Positions 43,433-51,774 of a stretch of 64,000 bases of DNA are shown in pieces. The first letter of the stretch is position 1. Each line of letters begins with the position of its first letter. The notes beneath the pieces were generated by a model. It was not told where the DNA came from. It was given only the letters and a program-made list of their open reading frames with translations, and did not search any database. This DNA comes from Bacteroidales bacterium. Lineage in GTDB: Bacteria > Bacteroidota > Bacteroidia > Bacteroidales > UBA932. The stretch covers positions 124,001-188,000 of the forward strand of contig JAFRUH010000025.1 in NCBI GenBank assembly GCA_017438975.1, in the 5' to 3' direction. Position numbers and translations under genes: made by a program.

Positions 43433-44387
43433 GTTTCTGGTTTACATAGCGCTGACCCTCTCTGCGCTGGCTCTTTTCCCCTCCCGGGTAAACGGCCAGT
43501 TCAAGAAGGACGCCTTCACCCAGACCTACGCCAATCCCAATGACACGACCCAGCGTGACTCGGTCGATACGATGTTCTCGTTCAAGGAATTCTTCGGCGG
43601 GGTCGCCCACAAGCGCAATGTCCGGATCGGTTCCCTTTTCGGGGGATCCACCCTTTTCATCGGTTCCCAGCAGATCCACAACAAACAATACTGGAAACTG
43701 CCCATCGTCTACGGCGGCATCGGGGCCGGTCTCGGGACGGGATTCTATTACCGATCGAAATACAAGGCGTCCGTAGCGGCTTATGAACAGGCCTACGCCG
43801 CCGATCCCGATACGCCCCAGACCATCGATACCCGGCTCAAGACCTACAGCACCCTGGGATTCGTCGGTGCGGGACTGGTCTGGTGGGGAACCCTGATGGA
43901 CGGGACCATCAACTACAAGCGGGGCGAGCCCTCGCAGCACCCGGGACGGGCGACGATCTACTCGATCCTCCTCCCGGGACTCGGCCAGATCTACAACCAG
44001 GAATACTGGAAAGTGCCCCTTTACTGGGGTCTCATGGCCGGTTCCGTCCATTTCTACTACACCAACAACGTCAATTACCGGCGCTACAAAAGGATCCATA
44101 ATGAGGCTACCGACCCGGAAATCGCCTATTCCGGACCGATCACCGCAGAGAACGCCTTGTATTACCGGGATGTTTTCCGGCGCTATAGAGACTGGTCCAT
44201 CGCTGCAATCCTGCTCTCCTATTTCATCCAGGTCATCGACGCCAACGTCTTCTCCTATATGATGGATTTCCAGGTCAGCGACGATCTCACGATGGATCTG
44301 CAGCCTACCCTCATCGTTCCCGATACCGGATACGCCACGCTCGACGGATCCCCTGCCGTGGGGATGCGCCTCGGATTCCGGTTCTAA
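43425..44387 (+). CDS. DUF5683 membrane protein
   Basis: 320 residues with a signal peptide (ending SRVNGQ). The core motif SILLPGLGQIYNQEYWKVPLYWG identifies the DUF5683 family, and several TM-like segments follow. Function is unknown. The family regularly sits between parB and the lytic transglycosylase in this phylum, suggesting a link between segregation and the cell envelope. Confidence 0.88.
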   Translation: MRKFLVYIALTLSALALFPSRVNGQFKKDAFTQTYANPNDTTQRDSVDTMFSFKEFFGGVAHKRNVRIGSLFGGSTLFIGSQQIHNKQYWKLPIVYGGIGAGLGTGFYYRSKYKASVAAYEQAYAADPDTPQTIDTRLKTYSTLGFVGAGLVWWGTLMDGTINYKRGEPSQHPGRATIYSILLPGLGQIYNQEYWKVPLYWGLMAGSVHFYYTNNVNYRRYKRIHNEATDPEIAYSGPITAENALYYRDVFRRYRDWSIAAILLSYFIQVIDANVFSYMMDFQVSDDLTMDLQPTLIVPDTGYATLDGSPAVGMRLGFRF

Positions 44388-44392
44388 CAGAT

Positions 44393-46072
44393 ATGATTAT
44401 GATTTTCAGAAAGATACTTTTTGCCGCTTCGCTTCTCCTCTGCCTAGTCCAGACCGCTCCCGCCCAGGACGGCTTCAAGAGCCGGAAACAGCTCCTGCGG
44501 GAGAATCTGCTGCTCCGCCAGCGGATCAAGGATCTCGAAGACGAGATCGAATGGTACAAGAACGACATCAATGAAAAAGACAGTCTCCGGAAGGAACTGA
44601 TCACGATCTTCCAGGAGAACGAAAACAAGGTTTCGGAAGCATTCGAACCCGCCCCCTATACGGCTGAGATGACCGACAGCCTCCTGAGCGTGTGGTACCT
44701 GCACCGGGAGAACCGGCAGCTAGGCGAAGAAGAACCTTTCAACGTAGACAGCGTCTCGTTCACCACGGATGTACCCGACAGCGTCCTCATCAACCGTCTT
44801 TCCCGGATGAACTCGTTCATGACCCTCCCCTACAACGAGACGGTCAAAAACTGCATGATCCTCTACTCCGAGAAGATGCCGAAGAAGATGTGCAACATGC
44901 TGGGTCTTTCGACCTACTACTTTCCGATCTTTGAGGAGACCTTCCTCAAGTACAACCTTCCGCTGGAACTGAAATACGTCGCGATCATCGAATCCGCCCT
45001 GAATCCGACGGCCGTCTCCCGTGTCGGAGCGACCGGAATGTGGCAGTTCATGTACAAGACGGCGAAGAGCTACGGACTGGAGATCAATTCGTACGTAGAC
45101 GAGCGCCGGGACCCCTTCGTTTCCGTAGACGCGGCCGCTAGGTACCTGAGGGACGCCTATCGGATCTTCGGAGACTGGAACCTTGCTATCTCCTCCTACA
45201 ACTGCGGTTCCGGCAATGTCAACAAGGCGATCAAGCGCGCCGGCGGCCGGACCGATTTCTGGTCCATCTACCCCTATCTGCCGAAAGAGACCCGCGGGTA
45301 CGTGCCCCTGATGGTCGGTGCGATGTATGCGGCCAATTATGCCAAGGAATACGGTCTCGAACCCACTCCGACGATGCTTCCGGCGAGGGTCGACACCTTC
45401 TATATCAAGAAGAACCTCCATTTCCGCCAGATCAGCGAAGTCATCGGCATCCCGATGGACGACCTGCGCGACCTCAATCCCCAGTACTACCAGGACATCA
45501 TCCCCGGGAATCAGGGAGAATACGTCCTCCGGCTTCCCTATCACTACAGTTCCGATTTCCTTGAACTGCAGGATTCCATCTACCGGTACAAAGCGGGAGA
45601 AGTCTTCGTGTCCAGGATCGATGTCGACCGCTACGGGCGATCGGTCGAGAAAGGCGCAGGTCCCACCGCCTCCTCCCGATCCGGCACCCAGACTACCGGG
45701 GAATGGGTATGGTACAAAGTCAGGAGCGGTGATACCCTCGGGAAGATCGCATCCAGGAACAAAGTATCGGTCAAGCAGTTGCAAAGCTGGAACAATCTCC
45801 GCGGAACCAATATCCGCATAGGGCAGAAGCTCAAGGTCGGCCGTCGGAGCGGATCCTCCGCCAGCCGATCGACCTCTGCTTCTTCCTCTTCTTCCAAGTC
45901 CGCTTCAAGCTCTTCCCAGGCATCCTACACGACTTATACCGTCAAGAGCGGCGATACCCTCTACAGCATCGCCAAACGTTATCCGGGCGTTACCGCCCAG
46001 GAAATCATGAAATACAACGGAATAGGTGAGAAACTGAGCGTCGGGCAGAAGATCAAGATCCCGAAGCACTAG
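44393..46072 (+). CDS. mltD: Membrane-bound lytic murein transglycosylase with LysM repeats
   Basis: 559 residues; an ATG two codons later is an alternative start. A signal peptide (to about 25) and a coiled-coil (about 30-65) precede the SLT domain with the catalytic Glu in AIIESALNPTAVS (near residue 199) and GATGMWQFMYKTAKSYG. Two LysM peptidoglycan-binding repeats lie at about 437-482 and 513-559 with a Ser-rich linker between. It cleaves glycan strands with 1,6-anhydro-MurNAc formation. Last gene of the parA operon, converging on the HhH gene with a shared CTAG. Confidence 0.93.
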   Translation: MIMIFRKILFAASLLLCLVQTAPAQDGFKSRKQLLRENLLLRQRIKDLEDEIEWYKNDINEKDSLRKELITIFQENENKVSEAFEPAPYTAEMTDSLLSVWYLHRENRQLGEEEPFNVDSVSFTTDVPDSVLINRLSRMNSFMTLPYNETVKNCMILYSEKMPKKMCNMLGLSTYYFPIFEETFLKYNLPLELKYVAIIESALNPTAVSRVGATGMWQFMYKTAKSYGLEINSYVDERRDPFVSVDAAARYLRDAYRIFGDWNLAISSYNCGSGNVNKAIKRAGGRTDFWSIYPYLPKETRGYVPLMVGAMYAANYAKEYGLEPTPTMLPARVDTFYIKKNLHFRQISEVIGIPMDDLRDLNPQYYQDIIPGNQGEYVLRLPYHYSSDFLELQDSIYRYKAGEVFVSRIDVDRYGRSVEKGAGPTASSRSGTQTTGEWVWYKVRSGDTLGKIASRNKVSVKQLQSWNNLRGTNIRIGQKLKVGRRSGSSASRSTSASSSSSKSASSSSQASYTTYTVKSGDTLYSIAKRYPGVTAQEIMKYNGIGEKLSVGQKIKIPKH

Positions 46073-47757
46073 AAATCGATCCGCGACTGGATTTTAAGCT
46101 CGGCTTTGCCGGGCTTTTTTTCGATGGACCAGGGACTGTCCGTCCATCCCGCACGGGCATACAGACGGAGGCGTCCCTTTCCGACCCGGGTCTCGAAAGA
46201 GCCGTAGAGCGAGAGAGCGTACCCTCTCCCCCATAAGGCCGGTACCGAGAAAAGGCCGGGCAGATCGCGCTCATAGCAGTACAGCCGGTCATCCCAATGG
46301 TCCGCCAGGAAAAGGGTTCCCCTGCCCCAGACCGAAAAGGATTCGTCCTTCCGTCCGGCCTCCGCATAGGACAGCAGGCCGACCGACCGGCTGGAAACCG
46401 CGTTGAGCCGGATCTTTCCGGTCCATCCTCCCGATTCCCGTACCGCATCGATTCTGAAATCGATCTTCTTTGCGGGATCGAACGTTCTCCGTTTCCCCAC
46501 GACCCGGATGACCAGGGTATGGACGGGAGAAAAGCGGCCCGTCCATTCGGCCGCGGCCTGGACCTGCCTCCGGCCTGGATTCCTGACCGGTTCCGGCAGC
46601 AATGCACCTTCGAGGGTAAAGGTCAGTTTGTTCCGAATGACGGAAGAACCGTCATCCGTTTTCAGATAGATTCCGTCGGAATACTCCCCTCCCGCCGCAA
46701 AAGAATAAGTCCCGTACCGTTTCCCAGAATAGCCGGTAGGGATGGCCCTGAAACGGAGTCCCGTGTTCCAGTGTTCACCAAGGGGGATAAGGGCGCCCCC
46801 GACGGCTGCCGGCATGTGGGATGGCCCTCCGAAGGCCGTTTCCCCGAAAAGATGGACGGAGCAAACCGTCCAGCGGAAATCGCCGGAAAGCCGGAACGGG
46901 CCTCCCTTCTGTCCATAGGCGGTAAAGGCCGCTTCACCTCTGCGGAAGAGCCTGGAGGCGTGAAGGATCAGCCCCGGGGCGGCCGAAATCGGGATGGAAA
47001 ACGAGAAGGACGAGGCCTCGCGGACTCCGTCCAGGGAAACGCCCCGGAAGGTTCCCAGCCCTGACCAGGAAGAAGAAGCCACGATTCCGCCGGTCCGTTT
47101 GGAAAAGCCGGAAAGAGTGGTCTGGGATGTCATATCCAGACCGCTCCAAAGGCAGAGTCCCTGCCCGAACCGGGCATGGAAATCACCGAAAATGACTCTC
47201 CCCCTCCGGCCCTGCAGAGCAAGCGAAAAGGTTCCACCGCTCTCTCCTCCGGCCGTTTTCCGCCAGGCGGCGCCGAAGCCCGATCCCTCTCCCCACTGTC
47301 CCGCACAGCGGATTCCGCCGAGGAGGTCCGCGGGTTCTCCCTTCATCTGAACGCCTGCTCTCAGGAAGACCGTATGTTTCCGGTTCAGCGAATCGGCCGC
47401 CACCGACGGGTCGAATGAGAGGAAAGGTTCAAGGGCACGGACCATTTCCGGATTGAAGCCGTCTACCAGGGAGAGTTCCGACGGAGAAAGGATGTCTCCG
47501 TACAGGACTCGATAGTCCCCGATGGACGCAATCTGGAAGGGGGTAAAGAGACCGGAGGCGGCAAGACGGCTGCGGGCCGTTCCGTTAATCCGTACCGGAT
47601 GCCTGGAGAGGGATTCATAATAATCCAGGGTTTCGCCGTCGAGGTCGGAGGCATCGGGGAGTCCGGTCAGGCGGAGGACGGAGGGAACGAGGTTCTCCTG
47701 GGCGGAAAGGGTGCCGGAAAGAAGGAATGTGAAAAGCAGGGGAAGAATCTTTTTCAT
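46069..47757 (-). CDS. Exported protein with N-terminal helix-hairpin-helix region
   Basis: 562 residues from the ATG at 47757, giving a signal peptide ending GTLSAQ. Residues about 30-115 contain repeated HhH-like units (DLDGETLDYYESLSRHPVRI, ARSRLAASGLFTPFQI). The remaining 440 residues are long amphipathic strands with frequent aromatic ends, consistent with an outer-membrane barrel. An exported HhH-plus-barrel layout is seen in uncharacterised Bacteroidota proteins; the function is unknown. Confidence 0.7.
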   Translation of the reverse strand: MKKILPLLFTFLLSGTLSAQENLVPSVLRLTGLPDASDLDGETLDYYESLSRHPVRINGTARSRLAASGLFTPFQIASIGDYRVLYGDILSPSELSLVDGFNPEMVRALEPFLSFDPSVAADSLNRKHTVFLRAGVQMKGEPADLLGGIRCAGQWGEGSGFGAAWRKTAGGESGGTFSLALQGRRGRVIFGDFHARFGQGLCLWSGLDMTSQTTLSGFSKRTGGIVASSSWSGLGTFRGVSLDGVREASSFSFSIPISAAPGLILHASRLFRRGEAAFTAYGQKGGPFRLSGDFRWTVCSVHLFGETAFGGPSHMPAAVGGALIPLGEHWNTGLRFRAIPTGYSGKRYGTYSFAAGGEYSDGIYLKTDDGSSVIRNKLTFTLEGALLPEPVRNPGRRQVQAAAEWTGRFSPVHTLVIRVVGKRRTFDPAKKIDFRIDAVRESGGWTGKIRLNAVSSRSVGLLSYAEAGRKDESFSVWGRGTLFLADHWDDRLYCYERDLPGLFSVPALWGRGYALSLYGSFETRVGKGRLRLYARAGWTDSPWSIEKKPGKAELKIQSRIDF

Positions 47758-47870
47758 AGCCGTCGTTTTCCGAATATAGGGAAACCCTGCGAAAGAAGTT
47801 GAATTTTGACTGGTTTCACTATGATTTTTTATCTTTTTTATCGAAATTTGCGTATTAATCATTTCGCTCC

Positions 47871-48413
47871 ATGGAAAAAATTCAAGTTCACGACAAAACC
47901 TTCCGGCTTATGATCCCATATAGCGAGATCGAAAAAGCCATTGACGCCGTTGCGGAGAAAATCAACCGCGATTACCAGGGGAAAGAAGGACGGAACGCCA
48001 TCCTCTGCATCCTGAACGGATCGATCTTGTTTACTTCTGAACTGATGAAGAGATCGAAGTTCGATGCGGAACTGCTGACGATGAAAATCTCTTCCTACGA
48101 GGGCACGACCTCGACCGGAATCATCCGCGAAGTCATAGGCCTTTCGGGAGACGTCGCCGGAAAGAATATCCTGATCGTCGAGGACATCGTCGACTCCGGG
48201 AATACGATCGAAGTGATCTACAACGAGATGAAAGCGAAAGGAGCCGCCGAAGTCAAAGTCTGTACGATGCTCTCAAAACCGGGTTGCTACAAGAAAGACA
48301 TCCCTCTCGACTACGTCGCCCTTGAGATTCCGGATGATTTCGTCGTCGGTTTCGGTCTCGACTACAACGAACTCGGACGCAATTACAAGAACATTTATAC
48401 CTTAGACAAATAA
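47871..48413 (+). CDS. hpt: Hypoxanthine phosphoribosyltransferase
   Basis: 180 residues, typical. The PRPP-binding motif is ILIVEDIVDSGNTI, preceded by the flexible loop region KISSYEGTTSTG. It salvages hypoxanthine (and often guanine) to IMP/GMP in the cytosol. It is 1 nt from adk, so the two form a purine nucleotide operon together with the FMN-binding gene. Confidence 0.95.
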   Translation: MEKIQVHDKTFRLMIPYSEIEKAIDAVAEKINRDYQGKEGRNAILCILNGSILFTSELMKRSKFDAELLTMKISSYEGTTSTGIIREVIGLSGDVAGKNILIVEDIVDSGNTIEVIYNEMKAKGAAEVKVCTMLSKPGCYKKDIPLDYVALEIPDDFVVGFGLDYNELGRNYKNIYTLDK

Positions 48414-48414
48414 T

Positions 48415-48987
48415 ATGAAGTATTACATCCTATTCGGTCCTCCGGGCGCCGGAAAAGGCACCCAGGCCAGCGCTATGGTCGATCAGTTCAATCTCTGCCA
48501 TCTTTCCACCGGCGAGCTGCTCCGCAGCGAAATCGCGGCGGGAACGGAACTCGGGCTCCAGGCGAAAGCCCTGATCGAGGCCGGCTCGCTCGTTCCGGAC
48601 GAAGTGGTCGAAGGCATGATCGAAGCCAAGTTCAAGTCCGTGGAGGGCGTCGACGGGTTCCTTCTCGACGGATTCCCCCGCACCATCGCCCAGGCCGAAG
48701 CCCTTGATGCGATGCTCGCGAAGTCCGGCGAAGCGGTCACCGCCGTCGTGTCCATCATGATCCCGGATGCAATGATCATGGAACGGATCCGCCACCGCGC
48801 TTCGATCGAAGGCCGCGCCGACGATGCAAAAGAAGAGGTCGTCGCCAACCGGATCAAGACCTATCACGACAAGACGGAGCCCCTCGTCGACTTCTACAAG
48901 GCGACGGACCGCTATCATGAAATCGACGGTGTCGGCACAATCGAAGAGGTCCGTGCCCGCATCTTCGAGACCATGGAGAAATTCTGA
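48415..48987 (+). CDS. adk: Adenylate kinase
   Basis: 190 residues, the short-LID form without the zinc-binding insertion. The P-loop is GPPGAGKGTQ at about residues 7-16, LLDGFPRTIAQAEAL is the family signature, and RIRHRASIEGRADD covers the short LID. It balances AMP, ADP and ATP. It lies 1 nt after hpt and 2 nt before the FMN-binding protein gene. Confidence 0.97.
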   Translation: MKYYILFGPPGAGKGTQASAMVDQFNLCHLSTGELLRSEIAAGTELGLQAKALIEAGSLVPDEVVEGMIEAKFKSVEGVDGFLLDGFPRTIAQAEALDAMLAKSGEAVTAVVSIMIPDAMIMERIRHRASIEGRADDAKEEVVANRIKTYHDKTEPLVDFYKATDRYHEIDGVGTIEEVRARIFETMEKF

Positions 48988-48989
48988 GA

Positions 48990-49370
48990 ATGAGAAAAAT
49001 CTTCGAGATTCTACTGGCCGCAGGTTTCCTTGCGGCCATTTTGGCAGCAGATCCCGTCAGGAAAATCAGTATCGATACGACCTGTCTCGTCAAGAATGTC
49101 TGGGGATACAACGGGCGGACTCCCGTCCGCATCACCCTGGTTGACGGGAAGATCACGGAGATCGTTCCGCTGAAAAACGATGAGGATCCGCTCTATTTCA
49201 AGATGGTAACCGAGAGCGTTCTCTTTACGAAACTGAACGGAAAAACGCCGGAAGAAGCCCTCAAGGTCCGTCTCGATGCGGTTTCGGGCGCGACCTATTC
49301 CTCGGAAGGAATCATCCTGAACATCCGCGCCGGCCTGAAAGCCGCCGTGGATTCCGTCAAAGTCCGGTAG
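48990..49370 (+). CDS. Exported FMN-binding domain protein
   Basis: 126 residues. An N-terminal signal anchor (to about 21) precedes one FMN_bind domain with the motif VSGATYSSEG, whose Thr102 is the position that becomes covalently flavinylated in NqrC/RnfG-like proteins. No ApbE flavin transferase lies nearby. It is a probable extracytoplasmic electron carrier. Last gene of the hpt-adk unit, ending just before the palindromic element. Confidence 0.85.
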   Translation: MRKIFEILLAAGFLAAILAADPVRKISIDTTCLVKNVWGYNGRTPVRITLVDGKITEIVPLKNDEDPLYFKMVTESVLFTKLNGKTPEEALKVRLDAVSGATYSSEGIILNIRAGLKAAVDSVKVR

Positions 49371-49377
49371 ATCATCT

Positions 49378-49496
49378 CAGAACAAGGAACCTGATCATTT
49401 CGAAACCGCCGCTTCGCGGCCCCTCCCTAAAGGGCCCCTCCCTCTTATAGTGCCGAGGGTGGCATAGGTTTCGGAATGACCAGGTTCCTTGTTCTG
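49378..49496. repeat. 119-bp palindromic element with 30-bp arms
   Basis: The arms at 49378-49407 and 49467-49496 pair over 30 positions with one A-C mismatch and one T-G wobble. The interior has a GCCGC/GCGGC mini-hairpin and a 10-bp direct repeat (49419-49428 and 49434-49443). It fills the whole gap between the convergent FMN-binding and sulfatase genes. It has no long T-run. It could be a bidirectional terminator of unusual size, a dispersed palindromic (REP or MITE-like) element, or a processed RNA hairpin. Confidence 0.8.
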
Positions 49497-49500
49497 CGTA

Positions 49501-51774
49501 CTACTGTTCGATATCGATCGTCGCTTTGAAGATCTTTCCGGAAAAGAGGAACGGGGAAGAATAGTCATCATTGACCGGCACACCCCACTGGCGACCGACC
49601 TGGATTGCATTCAGTTTCCCAGGCATGTTCATCTTCACAGACAGTTCCTTCTGACCGACCGGAACGTCATCGATCGACAGGAAGACCGTAGAGCGTTTCC
49701 CTTTGTGTTCAACCTTGACCTTAACGACCGATGAACCCTTTGGAAGCGGCCAGTCCGCAACCAGTTTCTCACCAACGGACGTAGCATAGACAAGCTGTCC
49801 ATCCATCGTATAAAGTGCAAACTGATGCTGGGAAACCAGAATTCCGCTGGGATGCTCCCCTGCCTCGTCAATGAAGACGGAAAGCGTATACGGCTTCCCC
49901 TGGGTTCCGTCGAAGAAGGGATATTCTCCCCAGCCTCGGGCGCCGGTATAGACGTCATAGTGGGCCCGCTGGAGGTTCGGGTAATGCTCGGGATCCGCAT
50001 TCTTGCCGTCTTTCAAAGGGAAGACATTGTTCCGGACAGCCTCTTTTTCAAACTCTGCCAAAAGCTCTTTGACCTTCTTCGGATACTTCTTGGCCAGATC
50101 GCGGCTTTCGTTGAAATCCTCCTTCAGGTTATACAGACGCACCTCGGTATCCGGATAGATATTCTTCCGAAGTCCATTGACGGCTCCGTTCGGGAATTCA
50201 ACTTTCCAACCATCCTTATATAGGGCATAGGATGTGTTCAGTTCATAATACTGAAGCGTCTTGCGGTCTTCGACATGGTTGTCAGGCGAAGTGACGGCAT
50301 AGGCAAAACTGGTTCCGTCAACCGGAGTCTGCGGATACCCGTTGATCACCTCCGGAACCGAGCTTCGGGTCAGATCGACCGTCGTCGGGAAAATATCCGT
50401 CACGTGCGTGTATTGGGTGCGGATACCGCCTGTTTCCTTGATCCCGGCAGGATAGAAGACAATCAGTCCGTCATGGGTACCGCCCTCGTAATCAGCCCAT
50501 TTCTTATAGTAACGGAAAGGCGTGTTGCAGGCCTGCGCCCAACCGGTGTTATAGAAAGGCTGGGTACGGTCGTCTCCGTAGTGGTCATACTTGGCCAATT
50601 CCGCAGCAATAAAATCCTGCTCTTCCTTCGAAGATAGTTCACGGCCGCCGGTACGTCCTCCTTCGCCGGATGCACCGTTATCGCCCATCGCAATAATAAT
50701 CAAAGAGTTGTCGAGTTCTCCGATTCGGCGGAGGAAATCCACGATCCGGCCGATCTCATAGTCTGCCTCGCTCATGAACCCGGCAAATACTTCCATCTGA
50801 CGGGCATAGAGTTTCCGTTCATCGGCGCTGAGCGCATTCCAATCCTGGACGTCTGCATTCGTAATGGGAAGTTCCACATTCTTCGGGACGATGCCCATCT
50901 CTTTCTGCCGGCGGAGCGTTTCCTTTGCGTACTCGCTCCAACCGCTGTCGAAACGGCCATGATACATGTCGATCCACTCTTTCGAAGCATGGAAAGGAGT
51001 ATGGGCCGTACCCGGAGCAAAATAAAGGAAGAAGGGTTGTTCAGGTGCGGCGGCCTTCTGGTCGGCGATATAATTGATCGCCTCGTCTGCCATCCGGACG
51101 ATAAAGGGCCTTCCCTGCGGATCCTCCGGTTCACGGTGGGTATCCCGATAGACAAGCGGATGCCACTGGTCACCGGCCCCGGAAGAAGCATTGAAACCAT
51201 AATAATGGTCAAAGCCGCGTCCGGTCGGCCAGCGGTTGAATGGTCCCGCATTGGTACTGTTCTCTGTCGGTGCCAGATTATACTTTCCGACACAGAATGT
51301 AGCATAACCGTTCTCACGGAGAATCTCGGCCATGGTACCGTTTTCCATCGGGAGATAGGTATCATACCCCGGCGCTCCATACTTGTCATCGTTGAAGCGG
51401 CCCATATGGTTGGCATGATGGTTCCGGCCGGTAATCAGGCATGCGCGGGTCGCGGCGCTAATCGCAGCCGTATGGAAATTATTAAATCGTAATCCATTGG
51501 CTGCCAGATAGTCCATTGTCGGCATCTCAATCAGTCCTCCAAATGCGGAGCTGGTTCCGAAGCCGGTATCGTCGAGGATGATCCAAATGACATTCGGGGA
51601 GCCGGGGCGGGCGACAGGATTGTACCGGGGGTAGGCCGTCTTCGTCTCGGCCACGGTCTTTCCGATCTTCCCGGTGAAGGTCGGTGTAGGACTGTACTGG
51701 GCCATTGCGGGGCTTGCCGCGAGAAGGGCGCTCCCGGCCGCCAGCCCTGTGATGAATCTGTTCTTATTTTCCAT
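49501..51774 (-). CDS. Large arylsulfatase with an altered Ser-type signature
   Basis: 757 residues from the ATG at 51774, which begins a signal peptide ending SPAMAQ. It is a sulfatase (alkaline-phosphatase-like fold) with metal ligands in IILDDTGFG (D69-D70) and GNHH-like GRNHHANHMG. The formylglycine site, normally C/S-x-P-x-R, reads S106-A-A-T-R110, so Pro is Ala. The C-terminal part (about 580-757) is an additional beta-rich domain. It starts 11 nt inside the upstream sulfatase gene, so the two are co-expressed. The substrate is unknown; a sulfated polysaccharide or sulfolipid is likely. Confidence 0.88.
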   Translation of the reverse strand: MENKNRFITGLAAGSALLAASPAMAQYSPTPTFTGKIGKTVAETKTAYPRYNPVARPGSPNVIWIILDDTGFGTSSAFGGLIEMPTMDYLAANGLRFNNFHTAAISAATRACLITGRNHHANHMGRFNDDKYGAPGYDTYLPMENGTMAEILRENGYATFCVGKYNLAPTENSTNAGPFNRWPTGRGFDHYYGFNASSGAGDQWHPLVYRDTHREPEDPQGRPFIVRMADEAINYIADQKAAAPEQPFFLYFAPGTAHTPFHASKEWIDMYHGRFDSGWSEYAKETLRRQKEMGIVPKNVELPITNADVQDWNALSADERKLYARQMEVFAGFMSEADYEIGRIVDFLRRIGELDNSLIIIAMGDNGASGEGGRTGGRELSSKEEQDFIAAELAKYDHYGDDRTQPFYNTGWAQACNTPFRYYKKWADYEGGTHDGLIVFYPAGIKETGGIRTQYTHVTDIFPTTVDLTRSSVPEVINGYPQTPVDGTSFAYAVTSPDNHVEDRKTLQYYELNTSYALYKDGWKVEFPNGAVNGLRKNIYPDTEVRLYNLKEDFNESRDLAKKYPKKVKELLAEFEKEAVRNNVFPLKDGKNADPEHYPNLQRAHYDVYTGARGWGEYPFFDGTQGKPYTLSVFIDEAGEHPSGILVSQHQFALYTMDGQLVYATSVGEKLVADWPLPKGSSVVKVKVEHKGKRSTVFLSIDDVPVGQKELSVKMNMPGKLNAIQVGRQWGVPVNDDYSSPFLFSGKIFKATIDIEQ

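Noticed and set aside
41582-46072. A parS site near parA-parB
   Set aside because: I found no palindrome resembling the parS consensus here. It may lie outside the window.
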